This document shows positions 23,929 through 34,221 of a DNA stretch of 41,362 nt, one piece after another; within the stretch, counting starts at the first letter, position 1, and each line of letters begins with the position of its first letter. The position numbers and the translations under genes are program-made. Location of the stretch: contig DATHAL010000034.1 in the NCBI GenBank assembly GCA_035296705.1, forward strand, positions 1-41,362, written 5' to 3'. The DNA comes from WHSW01 sp035296705 (GTDB taxonomy: Bacteria; Actinomycetota; Thermoleophilia; Solirubrobacterales; 70-9). The notes beneath the pieces are model-generated. The model did not search any database. It saw only the letters and a list, made by a program, of their open reading frames with translations, and was not told the DNA's origin.

Positions 23929-26508
23929 CTATCCCAGCTCGTCGAGCTCGCGGCGGTAGCGCTCGAGCTTCTCGCGCTCCGAGGCCACCACCTCGCGCGG
24001 CGCCTTGGCCACGAAACCCTCGCTGGCGAGCTTGCGCTCGGCGCGGTGGATCTCGCCGCGCAGCCGGTCGCGCTCGGCCCCGATCCGCGCGCCCGCCTCG
24101 GCCCGGTCGATCTCGGCCGAGGCCAGGATCTCCACGGCGCCGATCGCGGTCAGCGGCTGGGTATCGGCGGCGTCGAACGAGAGGCGCGCGAGGCGCGCAA
24201 CGAGCTCATGCGGCGGCGCGCCGCCTGCGGGCCGTGCCGGTAGCACGGTCGCCGCGGGGACGCCGGCGAGGTCACGCCAGCGGCGCACTCGCTGCGTCAA
24301 CGTGATCCAACGCTCAAGCTCAGCCTCAGCTTCATCGTCGCCCAGCTCCTGCAAGGCTCGAGGGAAGGTCGAGACAAGCAGCGGCTCCTCGGTCCCCGGC
24401 AGGTAAGCCCAGATCTCCTCGGTCACGAACGGCATCATGGGATGCGCGAGGGCGAGCACCTCCCGCAGTACATACAGCAGGTTCGCGGCGACATCCGGGT
24501 CGCCGTCGTAGAGGCGCGGCTTGACGATCTCCAGGTACCAGTCGCAGAGCTCGGACCAGAAGAACGCGTAGAAGTCGAGCGTTGCGTGCGCGAAGTCGTA
24601 CTGCTCGTAACCGCGCGTGACCGCGTCGATCGCCCGCTGCAGGCGGGAGAGGATCCAGCGGTCCTCGACCGTCGCCGGCCGCGGCTGCGCGTGCGTCCCG
24701 TGGGGAACCCTGAGCAGGACGAGGCGCGAGGCGTTCCACATCTTGTTCGCCAGGTCGCGGCCCTGCTGCACCTTCGCCGGCGAGTAGCGGACATCCTGGG
24801 TCGAGGACATCGCGAGCAGCCCGAAGCGAAGCGCGTCGGCGCCGTGCACTTCGATCTCGTCCAGGGGATCGATCCCGGTGCCGAGCGACTTCGACATCCG
24901 CCGGCCGTCGGGAGCCTGGATGATCGAGGTGATGTAGACGTCGTCGAACGGGACGTCGCGGGGGAACTCGAGCCCCATCATCACCATCCGCGCGACCCAC
25001 AGGAACAGGATGTCGCGGGCGGTGACGAGGACGCCGGTCGGATAGAACGCCCGCAGCAGGGGCGCGTCATCCGGCCAGCCGAGTGTCGCGAACGGCCAGA
25101 GCGCCGAGCTGAACCAGGTGTCGAGGACGTCCTCCTCCTGGATCAGCGAATCCGGGTCGATGCCTCGCCCCGTGGCCTCCTCCCTGGCCAGCGCCTCCGT
25201 CTCGGCGACGACCTCCTCGCCGCCGGGCCCATACCAGACCGGGATCCGATGCCCCCACCAGAGCTGGCGCGACACGCACCAGGGGCGGATGTTGCGCATC
25301 CAGTCGAGGTAGACGCGCTTGTGCTGCGCGGGCGTGATCCGCACGCGGTCGCGCTCGACCACGTCGATCGCGGGTGCCGCGAGCTCGTCCATGCGGCAGA
25401 ACCACTGCAGCGAGATCAACGGCTCGATCCGCTCGCCGGATCGGTGGGAGAACGGGACCGAGTGCACGTATTCCTCCTCGGCGCGCAGGCACCCCTCCGC
25501 GCGCAGCGCCTCGATCACGGCGGTCCGGGCCTCAACCGGCGCGAGGCCGACGAAGCGGTCGCCGGCGGCCTCCGTCATCCGGCCGTCCTCGCCGATCACG
25601 ACGATCTCGTCTAGGCGATGCGCTCGCCCGATCTCGAAGTCGTTGGGGTCGTGACCGGGCGTGATCTTGAGTGCGCCCGTCCCGAACTCCGGGTCGACGT
25701 GCTCGTCGGCGATCACCGGTAGCCGGCGGCCGACGAGCGGCAGGATCGCGTGCTGGTCGACGAGGTGCGCGTAGCGCTCGTCGTTCGGATTCACGGCGAT
25801 CGCGGTGTCCGCGAGCATCGTCTCCGGGCGGACGGTCGCAACCGTGAGCACCTCGTCGGAGTCCTCGAGCGGGTAGGCGATCGAGTAGAGACGGTCAGTC
25901 ACCTCGCGGTTCTCGACCTCGAGGTCGGAGATCGCCGACTGGGTGCCCGGGTCCCAGTTGACGATGTAGTTGTCGCGGTAGATGTAGCCCTTCCTGTAGA
26001 GGGCGACGAAGACGCGGTGGACGGCGCGCACGTACCCCTCGTCGAGGGTGAACCGCTCCCGGTCGTAATCGCAGGACGCGCCGAGCCGCTTGAGCTGCTC
26101 GACGATCGTCCCGCCGTAGCGCTCGCGCCACTCCCAGACCCGCTCGAGGAAGCGCTCGCGGCCGAGCTCTTGGCGGCTCGTCCCCTCCTCGCGCAGCATC
26201 TGCTCTACCTTCGCCTGCACGCCGATGCCCGCGTGGTCGGTGCCGAGGACCCACAGGGTGTTGCGCCCGCGCATCCGGTTGAGCCGGATGAGCACGTCCT
26301 GAACGGAGCCGTTCAGCGCGTGGCCCATGTGCAGCTCGCCGGTGACGTTCGGCGGCGGGATCGCGATCGAGAAGTTCTCCTCCGACGTTCCGTCCGCCGG
26401 CGGGTGAAACGCGCCCGTCTCGTACCACTCCTCGAAGATCCGGCGCTCCGCCGTGGCGGGGTCCCAGCGCGTCGTTGCCTCGAGTCGCTGGCGCTGCTCG
26501 GCATCCAT
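23929..26508 (-). CDS. valS: Valyl-tRNA synthetase
   Basis: Class I aminoacyl-tRNA synthetase of 859 residues charging tRNA-Val. The HIGH motif is HMGH at 60-63 within PPPNVTGELHMGHALN. The editing domain is in the middle (GTGALKITPGHDPNDFEIG). The second catalytic motif reads RRMSKSLGTG. The anticodon-binding region (RLVLLRVPHGTHAQ, WILSRLQRAI) precedes a C-terminal coiled arm (AGARIGAERDRLRGEIHRAE). No Shine-Dalgarno; TAACAT lies 10 bases before the ATG. folC follows immediately. Confidence 0.97.
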   Translation of the reverse strand: MDAEQRQRLEATTRWDPATAERRIFEEWYETGAFHPPADGTSEENFSIAIPPPNVTGELHMGHALNGSVQDVLIRLNRMRGRNTLWVLGTDHAGIGVQAKVEQMLREEGTSRQELGRERFLERVWEWRERYGGTIVEQLKRLGASCDYDRERFTLDEGYVRAVHRVFVALYRKGYIYRDNYIVNWDPGTQSAISDLEVENREVTDRLYSIAYPLEDSDEVLTVATVRPETMLADTAIAVNPNDERYAHLVDQHAILPLVGRRLPVIADEHVDPEFGTGALKITPGHDPNDFEIGRAHRLDEIVVIGEDGRMTEAAGDRFVGLAPVEARTAVIEALRAEGCLRAEEEYVHSVPFSHRSGERIEPLISLQWFCRMDELAAPAIDVVERDRVRITPAQHKRVYLDWMRNIRPWCVSRQLWWGHRIPVWYGPGGEEVVAETEALAREEATGRGIDPDSLIQEEDVLDTWFSSALWPFATLGWPDDAPLLRAFYPTGVLVTARDILFLWVARMVMMGLEFPRDVPFDDVYITSIIQAPDGRRMSKSLGTGIDPLDEIEVHGADALRFGLLAMSSTQDVRYSPAKVQQGRDLANKMWNASRLVLLRVPHGTHAQPRPATVEDRWILSRLQRAIDAVTRGYEQYDFAHATLDFYAFFWSELCDWYLEIVKPRLYDGDPDVAANLLYVLREVLALAHPMMPFVTEEIWAYLPGTEEPLLVSTFPRALQELGDDEAEAELERWITLTQRVRRWRDLAGVPAATVLPARPAGGAPPHELVARLARLSFDAADTQPLTAIGAVEILASAEIDRAEAGARIGAERDRLRGEIHRAERKLASEGFVAKAPREVVASEREKLERYRRELDELG

Positions 26509-26518
26509 TGAGCCGGCG

Positions 26519-26524
26519 ATGTTA
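26519..26524 (-). promoter_or_regulatory. Candidate -10 (TAACAT) for leaderless valS
   Basis: TANNNT hexamer 10 bases before the valS ATG, with no Shine-Dalgarno between. Confidence 0.45.
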
Positions 26525-26582
26525 GTGAGCGCGTGGTGGCGAACCGGGCGGCTGCGCCGCCAGCGCTGGGGAAGATCAGGGG

Positions 26583-26672
26583 ATCGGTCGGACCGGCCGG
26601 CTCGTGACCAGCGCGGCCCTGATCCTGTTCCTCGCCTTCGCCTCGATGGCGTCGGGGCCGCAGACCGACGTG
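26583..26672 (+). pseudogene. Relic of an MMPL/RND-family membrane transporter
   Basis: Thirty codons read IGRTGRLVTSAALILFLAFA followed by SMASGPQTDV. This is the well-known stretch of MMPL transporters near the C-terminal membrane bundle (RTGR..T.AALI.F.AFA...). On either side the frame loses all similarity: upstream it is Gly/Ala/Cys-rich, and downstream it turns into Arg repeats and then a stop inside the next gene. The original gene was on the plus strand and all but this piece is gone. Confidence 0.65.
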
Positions 26673-26695
26673 GCAGCGAGGCCTAGACGGCGGCC

Positions 26696-28639
26696 TCAGT
26701 CCCGACTCGATCGGAGCCGCTCGTAGGCCCCAGCATCGGGCTCCGAGCGGCTCAGGTTGCGCTGGTCGCGCGGCGGCGCGTCGGCGGCCGCCGCGCCGAT
26801 CGCGGGGCTGCGGCGCAGGAGCGCCACGGTTGCCGTCGGCCCGCCGTTCGGCTCGAGCGGGCCAAGCCGCGGGTTGATGCTCGTCCTGTCCGCGGCGCCG
26901 CCCAGGCCGCAGCCGCTCGCGCTGCCGACGAGGTTGCCGCCGCCAGAGACGACGCCGCCGAAGCCGAGACAGTCGCCGCCGTGGGCGATCGAGCGATCCG
27001 CGGCGAGGACCGAGTTCTCGATCGTGCCGGTGGCTCCCGCGGCGAACTGAATCCCGGCGCCACCCACTCCGGTCGCGACCCCGTTGTGAGCGATCGTGAC
27101 CGCATTCAGGTGCGCGCTCGCGCCGGGGCCGACGTAGACCCCTCCCCCACCGGCAGCGCTTCGGTTCTCGGCGATCGTCGAGTTCACGGCGTCGAGCTCG
27201 CTCGCCGCCTCGAGCGCGATCCCGCCCCCGAGCGTGGCGCTCTCGTTGTTGCCGACGGTCGACTGGCGCAGCGTGACGAGCGCATCGAGGGCGCTGATTC
27301 CTCCGGCCACGTCGCTTCCGCCGACCGTGCTGCGGGCCAGCGTCAGGTGCCCGGAGCCGACCGAGATCCCGCTCCGGTTCCGGAGGACGCGGGTGGCGAA
27401 CCCGCTCACGTCGCCGTCGGCTTGGAGACCCACCCCGCCGTTGCGGGCGATCCGGGAGCGGGTCAGGAGCACGCCACCATCGTCGCTCTCGATTGCGCCG
27501 GCGCCGTCACTCCCCACGAGCTCGGCGAGCGTCAGGCCGACGCCGCCCTCCGCGCGCTCGATGATCCCGTCCTCGCTGCTGCTGGCGAGGGTCGACTCCT
27601 CGAGGCCGACGGACCCGTCGTCGAACTCGCTCAGGCCGATCCCGTCGTTGAACGCGACGCGCGACTTGATGAACGCGATTCCGCCCGGCCCGGACTCGGT
27701 CGCGGCGCCGCCCTCCGACCTGGTCAGCTTCGTTCGGTAGGCGCTCAGCTCACCGTCTCCCGACTCCGTGAGCGCTGTGGCGCCGTTGTCGCGGAGGCTC
27801 GAGCGGCGCACGAAGAGCGCCCCGTCGCCCTGCTCGTCCGCCGCCTGCGCGCCGCTGCCGCGCACGCGGACGTCGACGAGCGCGATGTCGCCGGCGTCGA
27901 AATCCTGCACGGCTCCCAGCCGGTTGCCGTCCATCGTCGCGTGGTAGAGGCCGATGCCGCCGACGCCGAAGCCCTGGACGCCGGTCCCGACGTTGTTCGA
28001 GATCACGAGGTGGGCGCCGCGGAACCCCCCGCCGCCGAAATCGGTGACGCCGTTGCCGGCGTTGAACGAGATCGAGCTGTCGCGAGCGGTCATTCCGCCG
28101 GTCCCGAGGAGCGCGATCGCGTCGGCCGGGCCGTCGTTGTCGGCGATGGCGCTCTCGCGAAGCTCGAGGCGGGCATCGGTGGCGCGGACGGCCGCACCTC
28201 GACCCTCATCCGCTGCGGGCGCAAGGCCGTTCACGATGCGCAGGCGCTCGAGCCGCGTCGGCGCCCGCAGATCGAGCGCGCGGTCTATCCGCGCGGCGTC
28301 GATCGTCGCCTGGCCCCGGCCGCGCCTCGTGATCGTCGCTGGTCCGGTGACGTCGAGGTCCCCGGTGAGCCCGGCGTCCTCGCCGGTGCCGCCGAGCGCG
28401 AGCGGGTATGTGCGGCCGCCCGCGAGCGAGACCGAGTCGGGCCCCGGCCGCGCATTGGCGGCGATCACCGCCTCGCGCAGCGAGCAGCCGCCCACCGAGC
28501 AGCCGTTGGGAACGGGATCGCCGGTGAGAGTGACGTCGAACGTCGCGGCCCCTGCGCTCGCCGGCCAGAGCGCGACGGCGACCCCGACGCCGATCAGCGC
28601 CGTCCAGGGGACTCGCCCGTGCCCGGCCTCGCTGCCCAC
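26696..28639 (-). CDS. Secreted CSLREA / choice-of-anchor Q beta-helix protein
   Basis: A 647-residue surface or extracellular protein. A signal peptide covers about 1-31 (ALIGVGVAVALWPASAG). The CSLREA signature CSVGGCSLREAVIAAN lies at 47-62. A long right-handed parallel beta-helix follows, built from repeats of roughly 25-30 residues, each with an acidic Gly-rich turn (GDGELSAYRTKLTRS, GPGGIAFIKSRVAFN, DDGSVGLEESTLAS, DDGGVLLTRSRIARN). The C-terminal choice-of-anchor Q region is NGGPTATVALL, then SPAIGAA and PDAGAYE. These proteins are common in soil actinobacteria, and their role (adhesion or polysaccharide binding) is unproven. It is downstream of clpX beyond a strong hairpin. Confidence 0.85.
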   Translation of the reverse strand: MGSEAGHGRVPWTALIGVGVAVALWPASAGAATFDVTLTGDPVPNGCSVGGCSLREAVIAANARPGPDSVSLAGGRTYPLALGGTGEDAGLTGDLDVTGPATITRRGRGQATIDAARIDRALDLRAPTRLERLRIVNGLAPAADEGRGAAVRATDARLELRESAIADNDGPADAIALLGTGGMTARDSSISFNAGNGVTDFGGGGFRGAHLVISNNVGTGVQGFGVGGIGLYHATMDGNRLGAVQDFDAGDIALVDVRVRGSGAQAADEQGDGALFVRRSSLRDNGATALTESGDGELSAYRTKLTRSEGGAATESGPGGIAFIKSRVAFNDGIGLSEFDDGSVGLEESTLASSSEDGIIERAEGGVGLTLAELVGSDGAGAIESDDGGVLLTRSRIARNGGVGLQADGDVSGFATRVLRNRSGISVGSGHLTLARSTVGGSDVAGGISALDALVTLRQSTVGNNESATLGGGIALEAASELDAVNSTIAENRSAAGGGGVYVGPGASAHLNAVTIAHNGVATGVGGAGIQFAAGATGTIENSVLAADRSIAHGGDCLGFGGVVSGGGNLVGSASGCGLGGAADRTSINPRLGPLEPNGGPTATVALLRRSPAIGAAAADAPPRDQRNLSRSEPDAGAYERLRSSRD

Positions 28640-28657
28640 CGCCCCCCGAACACCCCC

Positions 28658-28682
28658 GGACCGCCGCGGTTGCGCGGCGGTC

Positions 28683-28683
<1 letters not shown>
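28658..28683 (-). terminator. Strong hairpin after clpX
   Basis: A perfect 10-bp stem GGACCGCCGC / GCGGCGGTCC with a 6-base loop, beginning at the last base of the clpX stop. There is no U-run, but the position and strength fit a GC-type terminator separating clpX from the beta-helix gene. Confidence 0.6.
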
Positions 28684-29966
<1,283 letters not shown>

Positions 29967-30068
29967 AGGCGGAGTCTCCCTTCGGCTTTGGGCTTTCGCC
30001 GTGCCGCGGTAGTCAGGTTACGACACCGCCGGCCTCGGCTCGACCCCCCCACTTACGCACCCGCGGCC

Positions 30069-31006
30069 ATGGTCCCTGCTTGCGACGCCCGTGTTGCAGG
30101 GGGCGAGCGCGTCACGCTCGGAGCCTTCTATGACCAATGGGTCAGAAAAACCTCCGATGGTCCGAGGTGTGGGCGCTGGCCTCCATCCCGTATGGCGCGG
30201 CGTCTACGCGCTCGGGCGCCCTGCCCTGACTCACCGCGGGCGCTGGATGGCCGCGGTGCTCGCCTGCGGCCCTGGCGCGGTGGGCAGCCACATGTGTGCC
30301 GGTGCGATCTGGCAGATCGTGGCGCCGGTCCGCGGCCCGATCGACGTCTCCGTGCCGGAGGAGCGCCATGTCGCCAGGCCCGGCATCCGCATCCACAGGT
30401 CGACCGAGCTCGGCCCGCAGGAGGTCACCGAGCGACACGGAATCCCGGTGACGACGCCGATCCGCACGCTGATCGATCTGGCGACATGCCTCGACCCGGC
30501 GAAGCTCGAGGCAGCAGTCAACCAGGCCGATCGCCGCGATCTCGTCGATCCCGAGACGCTCCGCTTGGCGCTCGAGCGTTATCCGGGGCGGGGCGGCCTG
30601 CCGGCCCTCCGTGGGCTCCTCGACCGCCGCACGTTCGGGCTCACCGAGTCCGAGCTCGAGCGGCGATTTCTGCCGATCGCGCGTGCCGCTGGTCTGCCGC
30701 CGCCGCTCGCGCAGGAGTGGGTCAACGGCTTCCGCGTCGACTTCTTCTGGCCGGAGCTCGGCCTCGTGGTCGAGACCGACGGCCTGCGTTACCACCGCAC
30801 GCCCGCGCAGCGGGCGCGACCGCGTCCGCGATCAGGCACACACCGCGGCCGGCCTCGCCGTGCTGCGGTTCACCCAAGCGCAGGTCGCCTACGACGCGGA
30901 CCACGTGCACGCGACGCTCGTCGCCACGCGACGCGGCTGCGCCGCTAGTGGTGCTCGATCACGCGGTCGACGATGGAGTACTCCTTGGCCTCCTCCGACG
31001 ACATGA
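30069..31006 (+). pseudogene. DUF559/AbiEi-like endonuclease gene with two frameshifts
   Basis: Three frames in succession make one recognisable protein. 30069-30155: start ATG, then ERVTLGAFYDQWVRKTS, the winged-helix start. 30156-30825: LHPVWRGVYALGRPALT, GPGAVGSHMCAGAIWQ, RPGIRIHRS, HGIPVTTPIRTLIDLAT, then the nuclease strand VDFFWPELGLVVETDGLRYH. 30826-31006: DRVRDQAHTAAGLAVLRFTQ, the domain end. The second break fits loss of two bases in a GC repeat (GCGCGACC from GCGCGCGACC). Relatives are Vsr-like nucleases often linked to type IV toxin-antitoxin (AbiEi) regulators. The gene runs antisense between clpX and clpP and overlaps the clpP 3' end. Confidence 0.7.
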
Positions 31007-31529
31007 AGTAGTCGCGCTCGGTGTCCTTGGTGACCTTCTCGAACGGCTGCCCGGTGTGCTTGGCGATGATCTCGTCGAGCCGACGGCGGACGTCGATGAT
31101 CTCCTTGGCGTGGATCTCGATGTCGGTCGCCTGGCCCTGGAAGCCGGCCGAGACCTGGTGGATGAGGATCTTCGAGTTCGGGGTCGCCATCCGCTTGCCG
31201 TTGGCGCCGCCGGCGAGCAGCAGCGCCCCCATGCTCATCGCAACGCCGACGCAGATCGTCTGCACGTCGGGCTTGATGTACTGCATCGTGTCGTAGATCG
31301 CGAGGCCCGCGTACACCGAGCCGCCGGGCGAGTTGATGTAGATCGAGACGTCCTTGTCCGGGTCCTCGGACTCGAGGTGGATCAGCTGGGCCACGATCAG
31401 GTTCGCGATGTCCTCGGTCACGGGGGTGCCGAGGAAGATGATCCGCTCGTTGAGCAGGCGCGAGTAGATGTCGAAGGCGCGCTCGCCGCGCGACGTCTGC
31501 TCGACCACCATGGGGACCAGGGGACTCAT
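30945..31529 (-). CDS. clpP: ATP-dependent Clp protease proteolytic subunit ClpP
   Basis: Serine protease forming the barrel that ClpX docks on. The catalytic triad is Ser 99 (GVAMSMGALL), His 124 (ILIHQVSAG) and Asp 173 (DTERDYFMS). The handle region and YINSPGGSVYAG are typical. 194 residues from the ATG at 31529; a second ATG six codons on is possible. No Shine-Dalgarno; TACACT is nine bases upstream. It follows tig on the same strand with 112 bases between, so both a read-through and a private promoter are likely. Confidence 0.97.
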   Translation of the reverse strand: MSPLVPMVVEQTSRGERAFDIYSRLLNERIIFLGTPVTEDIANLIVAQLIHLESEDPDKDVSIYINSPGGSVYAGLAIYDTMQYIKPDVQTICVGVAMSMGALLLAGGANGKRMATPNSKILIHQVSAGFQGQATDIEIHAKEIIDVRRRLDEIIAKHTGQPFEKVTKDTERDYFMSSEEAKEYSIVDRVIEHH

Positions 31530-31538
31530 CGGCCGAGC

Positions 31539-31544
31539 AGTGTA
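31539..31544 (-). promoter_or_regulatory. Candidate -10 (TACACT) for leaderless clpP
   Basis: TANNNT hexamer 9 bases before the clpP ATG, within TATACACT. No -35 recognised. Confidence 0.5.
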
Positions 31545-31565
31545 TAGAAGCGCCCTCGCGTCCCC

Positions 31566-31582
31566 GCGGCCTGCGAGGCCGC
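31566..31582. repeat. Inverted repeat between tig and clpP
   Basis: GCGGCCT-GCG-AGGCCGC, a perfect 7-bp stem with a 3-base loop, just upstream of the clpP -10. It could end the tig transcript or bind a regulator where a -35 would sit. Confidence 0.4.
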
Positions 31583-31641
31583 CGGCGACGGCCGCATCGA
31601 GGTCGACCACGGCGACAACCGCCAAGACGCGGCGCAGGGCC

Positions 31642-33045
31642 TCAGCTACCCGGCGTCCAGAGCTCGCCGGGCTTCTGCGCGGCGGGCTCCTCGGCCCTCG
31701 CCGTCTCGCCCTCGCCCTTCTCCGGGGTCCAGATCTGCTCGCGCGCCGTGGCGCGGTCCATGGGGATCGGCTTCGCGGACTCGGCGATCACCTCGGCCGC
31801 CTTGCGCATCCGGACGTCGTCGCGAAGCAGCGCGTCACGGCCCGTCTCGCGCAAACGGGCGAGCAGCTTCTCCGGCGCGTTCTTACCCTCGCCGGGTCCA
31901 ATCGCCTCGATCAGGTCCTCGTCCGTTGGCTCGATCGCCTCGGCGTCGGCGACCGCCGCGAGCACGGCCTCGCGGCGCAGCGCACGCTCGGCGTCCTCTT
32001 CGGCGTCGTTGATGAGGTCATGTCGGTCCTTGCCCTGCATCTGGGCGTAGGCCTGGGGATCGATCCCGCGCGCCGTCAGCTGGCGCTCGATCCGCTCCCA
32101 CATCTCGTGCGCGCGGGCGTGGACGAGCTCGTGCGGGATCTCGATCTTCGCGTTCGCGGCCACCGCGTCCACCGCCGCCTCGCGAAACTCGGCCCCCGAC
32201 CGCTGCTCGAGTCCCTCCGAGAGCTGCGAGCGGATCGCCTCGCGGAGCTCCTCGAGCGTCTCGAACTCCGAGGCCTCGGAGGCGAAGTCGTCATCGAGCT
32301 CTGGGAGGCTCTTCTCGCGCACCTCCTTCACGCTGACCGCGAAGGTGGCGGTCTTGCCGGCGAGCTCCTCCGGGCGGTAGTCGTCCGGGAAGGTGACCTC
32401 GACCGTCTTCTCCTCGCCGCCCGCGGCGCCCATGAGCGCGGCATCGAACTCAGGAAGCAGGCCCTCGGCGCCGATCTCGACCACGAAGTCGCGCGACTCG
32501 GACCCCTCGAACGGCTCGCCCCCGATCGTGCCCGAGAAGTCGATCACTACGGCGTCCCCCGCCGCGGCGGGGCGATCGACGGGCGAGAGGCTTGCGAAGC
32601 CCTCGCGCAGGCGGTCGAGCTCCGCCTCGAGCGCGTCGGAGGGCACCTCGACCTCGGCCTTGCCGACCTCGAGCCCCTTGTACTCGCCGAGCTCGGGCTT
32701 CGGCCGCACACCCACCTCGATCGAGAAGGCGAGCGGCTCGCCCTCCTCCGGAAGGTCGCCAAGGTCGAGCTTCGGGTCACCGACCGCCTGGACACCGCTG
32801 TCGAGCAGCGCGCGCTCGTACCACTCGGGGAGCGCGTCGCGAAGCGCCTGCTCGACCACCGCCTCACGCCCGACCCGCTGGATCACGAGCTGCGGCGGGA
32901 CCTTGCCCTTGCGAAAGCCCGGCAGCTTCATCTCGCCCGCGATCGATCGCGCCGCCCGGTCGATGCGCTTCGCGAGCGCGTCCGCTTCGACCGCGACGTC
33001 GATCTTCACGCGCGACTCCGGGAGCTCGGTGACGGTGGTCTCCAT
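31642..33045 (-). CDS. tig: Trigger factor
   Basis: Ribosome-bound chaperone and prolyl isomerase. The N-terminal ribosome-binding motif is LPGFRKGKVPPQL. The FKBP-type domain follows (GDAVVIDFSGTIGGEPFEG, FPDDYRPEELAGKTATFAV), then the helical C-terminal arms (FETLEELREAIRSQL, HELVHARAHEMWERIERQL). 467 residues from the ATG at 33045; the frame stays open upstream but runs antisense to the reductase gene, so I reject a longer start. No Shine-Dalgarno; TAAGGT is 11 bases upstream. Only 39 bases separate it from the divergent aldo/keto reductase. Confidence 0.96.
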   Translation of the reverse strand: METTVTELPESRVKIDVAVEADALAKRIDRAARSIAGEMKLPGFRKGKVPPQLVIQRVGREAVVEQALRDALPEWYERALLDSGVQAVGDPKLDLGDLPEEGEPLAFSIEVGVRPKPELGEYKGLEVGKAEVEVPSDALEAELDRLREGFASLSPVDRPAAAGDAVVIDFSGTIGGEPFEGSESRDFVVEIGAEGLLPEFDAALMGAAGGEEKTVEVTFPDDYRPEELAGKTATFAVSVKEVREKSLPELDDDFASEASEFETLEELREAIRSQLSEGLEQRSGAEFREAAVDAVAANAKIEIPHELVHARAHEMWERIERQLTARGIDPQAYAQMQGKDRHDLINDAEEDAERALRREAVLAAVADAEAIEPTDEDLIEAIGPGEGKNAPEKLLARLRETGRDALLRDDVRMRKAAEVIAESAKPIPMDRATAREQIWTPEKGEGETARAEEPAAQKPGELWTPGS

Positions 33046-33056
33046 GGGGGGACAAG

Positions 33057-33062
33057 ACCTTA
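33057..33062 (-). promoter_or_regulatory. Candidate -10 (TAAGGT) for leaderless tig
   Basis: TANNNT hexamer 11 bases before the tig ATG inside a 39-base divergent region that must hold both start signals. Confidence 0.45.
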
Positions 33063-33070
33063 GCCATCGG

Positions 33071-33076
33071 TACCGT
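33071..33076 (+). promoter_or_regulatory. Candidate -10 (TACCGT) for the aldo/keto reductase-like gene
   Basis: TANNNT hexamer 8 bases before the ATG at 33085. Its -35 region would lie inside the tig coding start, so the two promoters overlap face to face. Confidence 0.45.
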
Positions 33077-33084
33077 TCGGGCCG

Positions 33085-34221
33085 ATGGACCCCGGACGGA
33101 CCACGATCGGCACCTGGAGCGGCGGGCGCTTCATGCACTTCGGCGAGCCGATCGCCGAGCATCGGCTCGCGGCGCTCCTGCGCCCGGGGGCCGGGATCGA
33201 CACCGTGATCACGGCCGATGTCTACGGCGAGGGCGCCGCGGACTCGCTGCTCGGCGAGGCCCTCGACGGGATCGAGCGCAGCTCCTACTGCCTCGTCGGT
33301 GCCGTCGGACACGACTTCCACACGGGAGAGCGCGAGGGCGCGAAGGGGTTTCCGCGGTTCACCGACCCGCGCCTGCGCGGGGCGGGCGAGTACGCCTCCT
33401 ACCTTCGACGGGCGACCGAGGCAAGCCTCGAGCGCCTCGGCTCCCCGGCCTTCGACCTCCTGTTGCTTCACAACCCCGACCGCATCGGCTTCAGCTCCGA
33501 GGCGGTCTGGGACGGGATGGAGGCGCTTCGCGAGGCCGGGCTCACGCGCCTGGTCGGCATCGCGCCCGGGCCGGCGAACGGCTTCACCCTCGACCTGATC
33601 GCGTGCTTCGAGCGTTTCGGCGCACGGATCGACTGGGCGATGATCATCCTGAACCCGCTCGAGCCGTGGCCCGGCGAGCTCTGCCTCGGCGCCGCGGATG
33701 CGGCGGGCGTCCGCGTGATCACTCGGGTCGTCGACTACGGCGGCCTCTTCTGGGACGACGTCCTGCCTGGACACGAGTTCGGCGAACGCGACCACCGCGG
33801 CTTCCGGCCCGAGGGCTGGGTCGAGGCGGGGCGTGAGCGGCTCGAGCGCATGCGCCCGATCGCCGCGGCCGCCAGCCTCACGCCGCTCCAGCTCGCCTGC
33901 CAGTGGAACCTCTCACACCCCGCCATCGAGTGCGCGGTCCCGACGCTGATCCAGGAGCGCGGCCGGGGGGTGCGGGCGATCGAGGACAAGCGGGCCGAGC
34001 TCGCGGCGCTTCCCGAGCAGCGGCTGACCGCGGAGCAGGTCGAGGACATCCGCGAGATCGGCGACAACACCGGATCGATGACGCTCAAGGGCGCCAACCC
34101 CGAGCACGAGGGACCGCAGGCACCGGACCGCTGGCCCGCCGACGAGACACTGCTCGGCGCGGGGCGGCGCTGGGGAATCGAGCCGGAGCGCGACCTGCGC
34201 CGGACGGCGACGGTCGCGTGA
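33085..34221 (+). CDS. Aldo/keto reductase family protein lacking the usual catalytic Lys
   Basis: A 378-residue TIM-barrel protein. ITADVYGEGAADSLLGEAL carries the Asp 45 / Tyr 47 pair, LLLLHNPD the active-site His, and LQLACQWNLSHPAIECAVPT the late-barrel NADPH strand. After strand 3, where the family has a Lys (usually TK), the sequence reads SYCLVGAVGHDF, with no Lys. It may therefore be a divergent dehydrogenase or a non-redox relative. The C-terminal 80 residues (VRAIEDKRAEL...PDRWPADETLLG) form a long helix and tail. Its stop overlaps the next small gene as GTGA. Confidence 0.8.
   Translation: MDPGRTTIGTWSGGRFMHFGEPIAEHRLAALLRPGAGIDTVITADVYGEGAADSLLGEALDGIERSSYCLVGAVGHDFHTGEREGAKGFPRFTDPRLRGAGEYASYLRRATEASLERLGSPAFDLLLLHNPDRIGFSSEAVWDGMEALREAGLTRLVGIAPGPANGFTLDLIACFERFGARIDWAMIILNPLEPWPGELCLGAADAAGVRVITRVVDYGGLFWDDVLPGHEFGERDHRGFRPEGWVEAGRERLERMRPIAAAASLTPLQLACQWNLSHPAIECAVPTLIQERGRGVRAIEDKRAELAALPEQRLTAEQVEDIREIGDNTGSMTLKGANPEHEGPQAPDRWPADETLLGAGRRWGIEPERDLRRTATVA

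Noticed and set aside
26453..26686. A 77-codon plus-strand frame overlapping the valS start
   Set aside because: Arg-rich translation without pattern; the recognisable MMPL fragment lies in a different frame.
31642..33795. Trigger factor extended by 250 residues
   Set aside because: The extension is antisense to the aldo/keto reductase-like gene; METTVTELPESRVKIDV is the family start.
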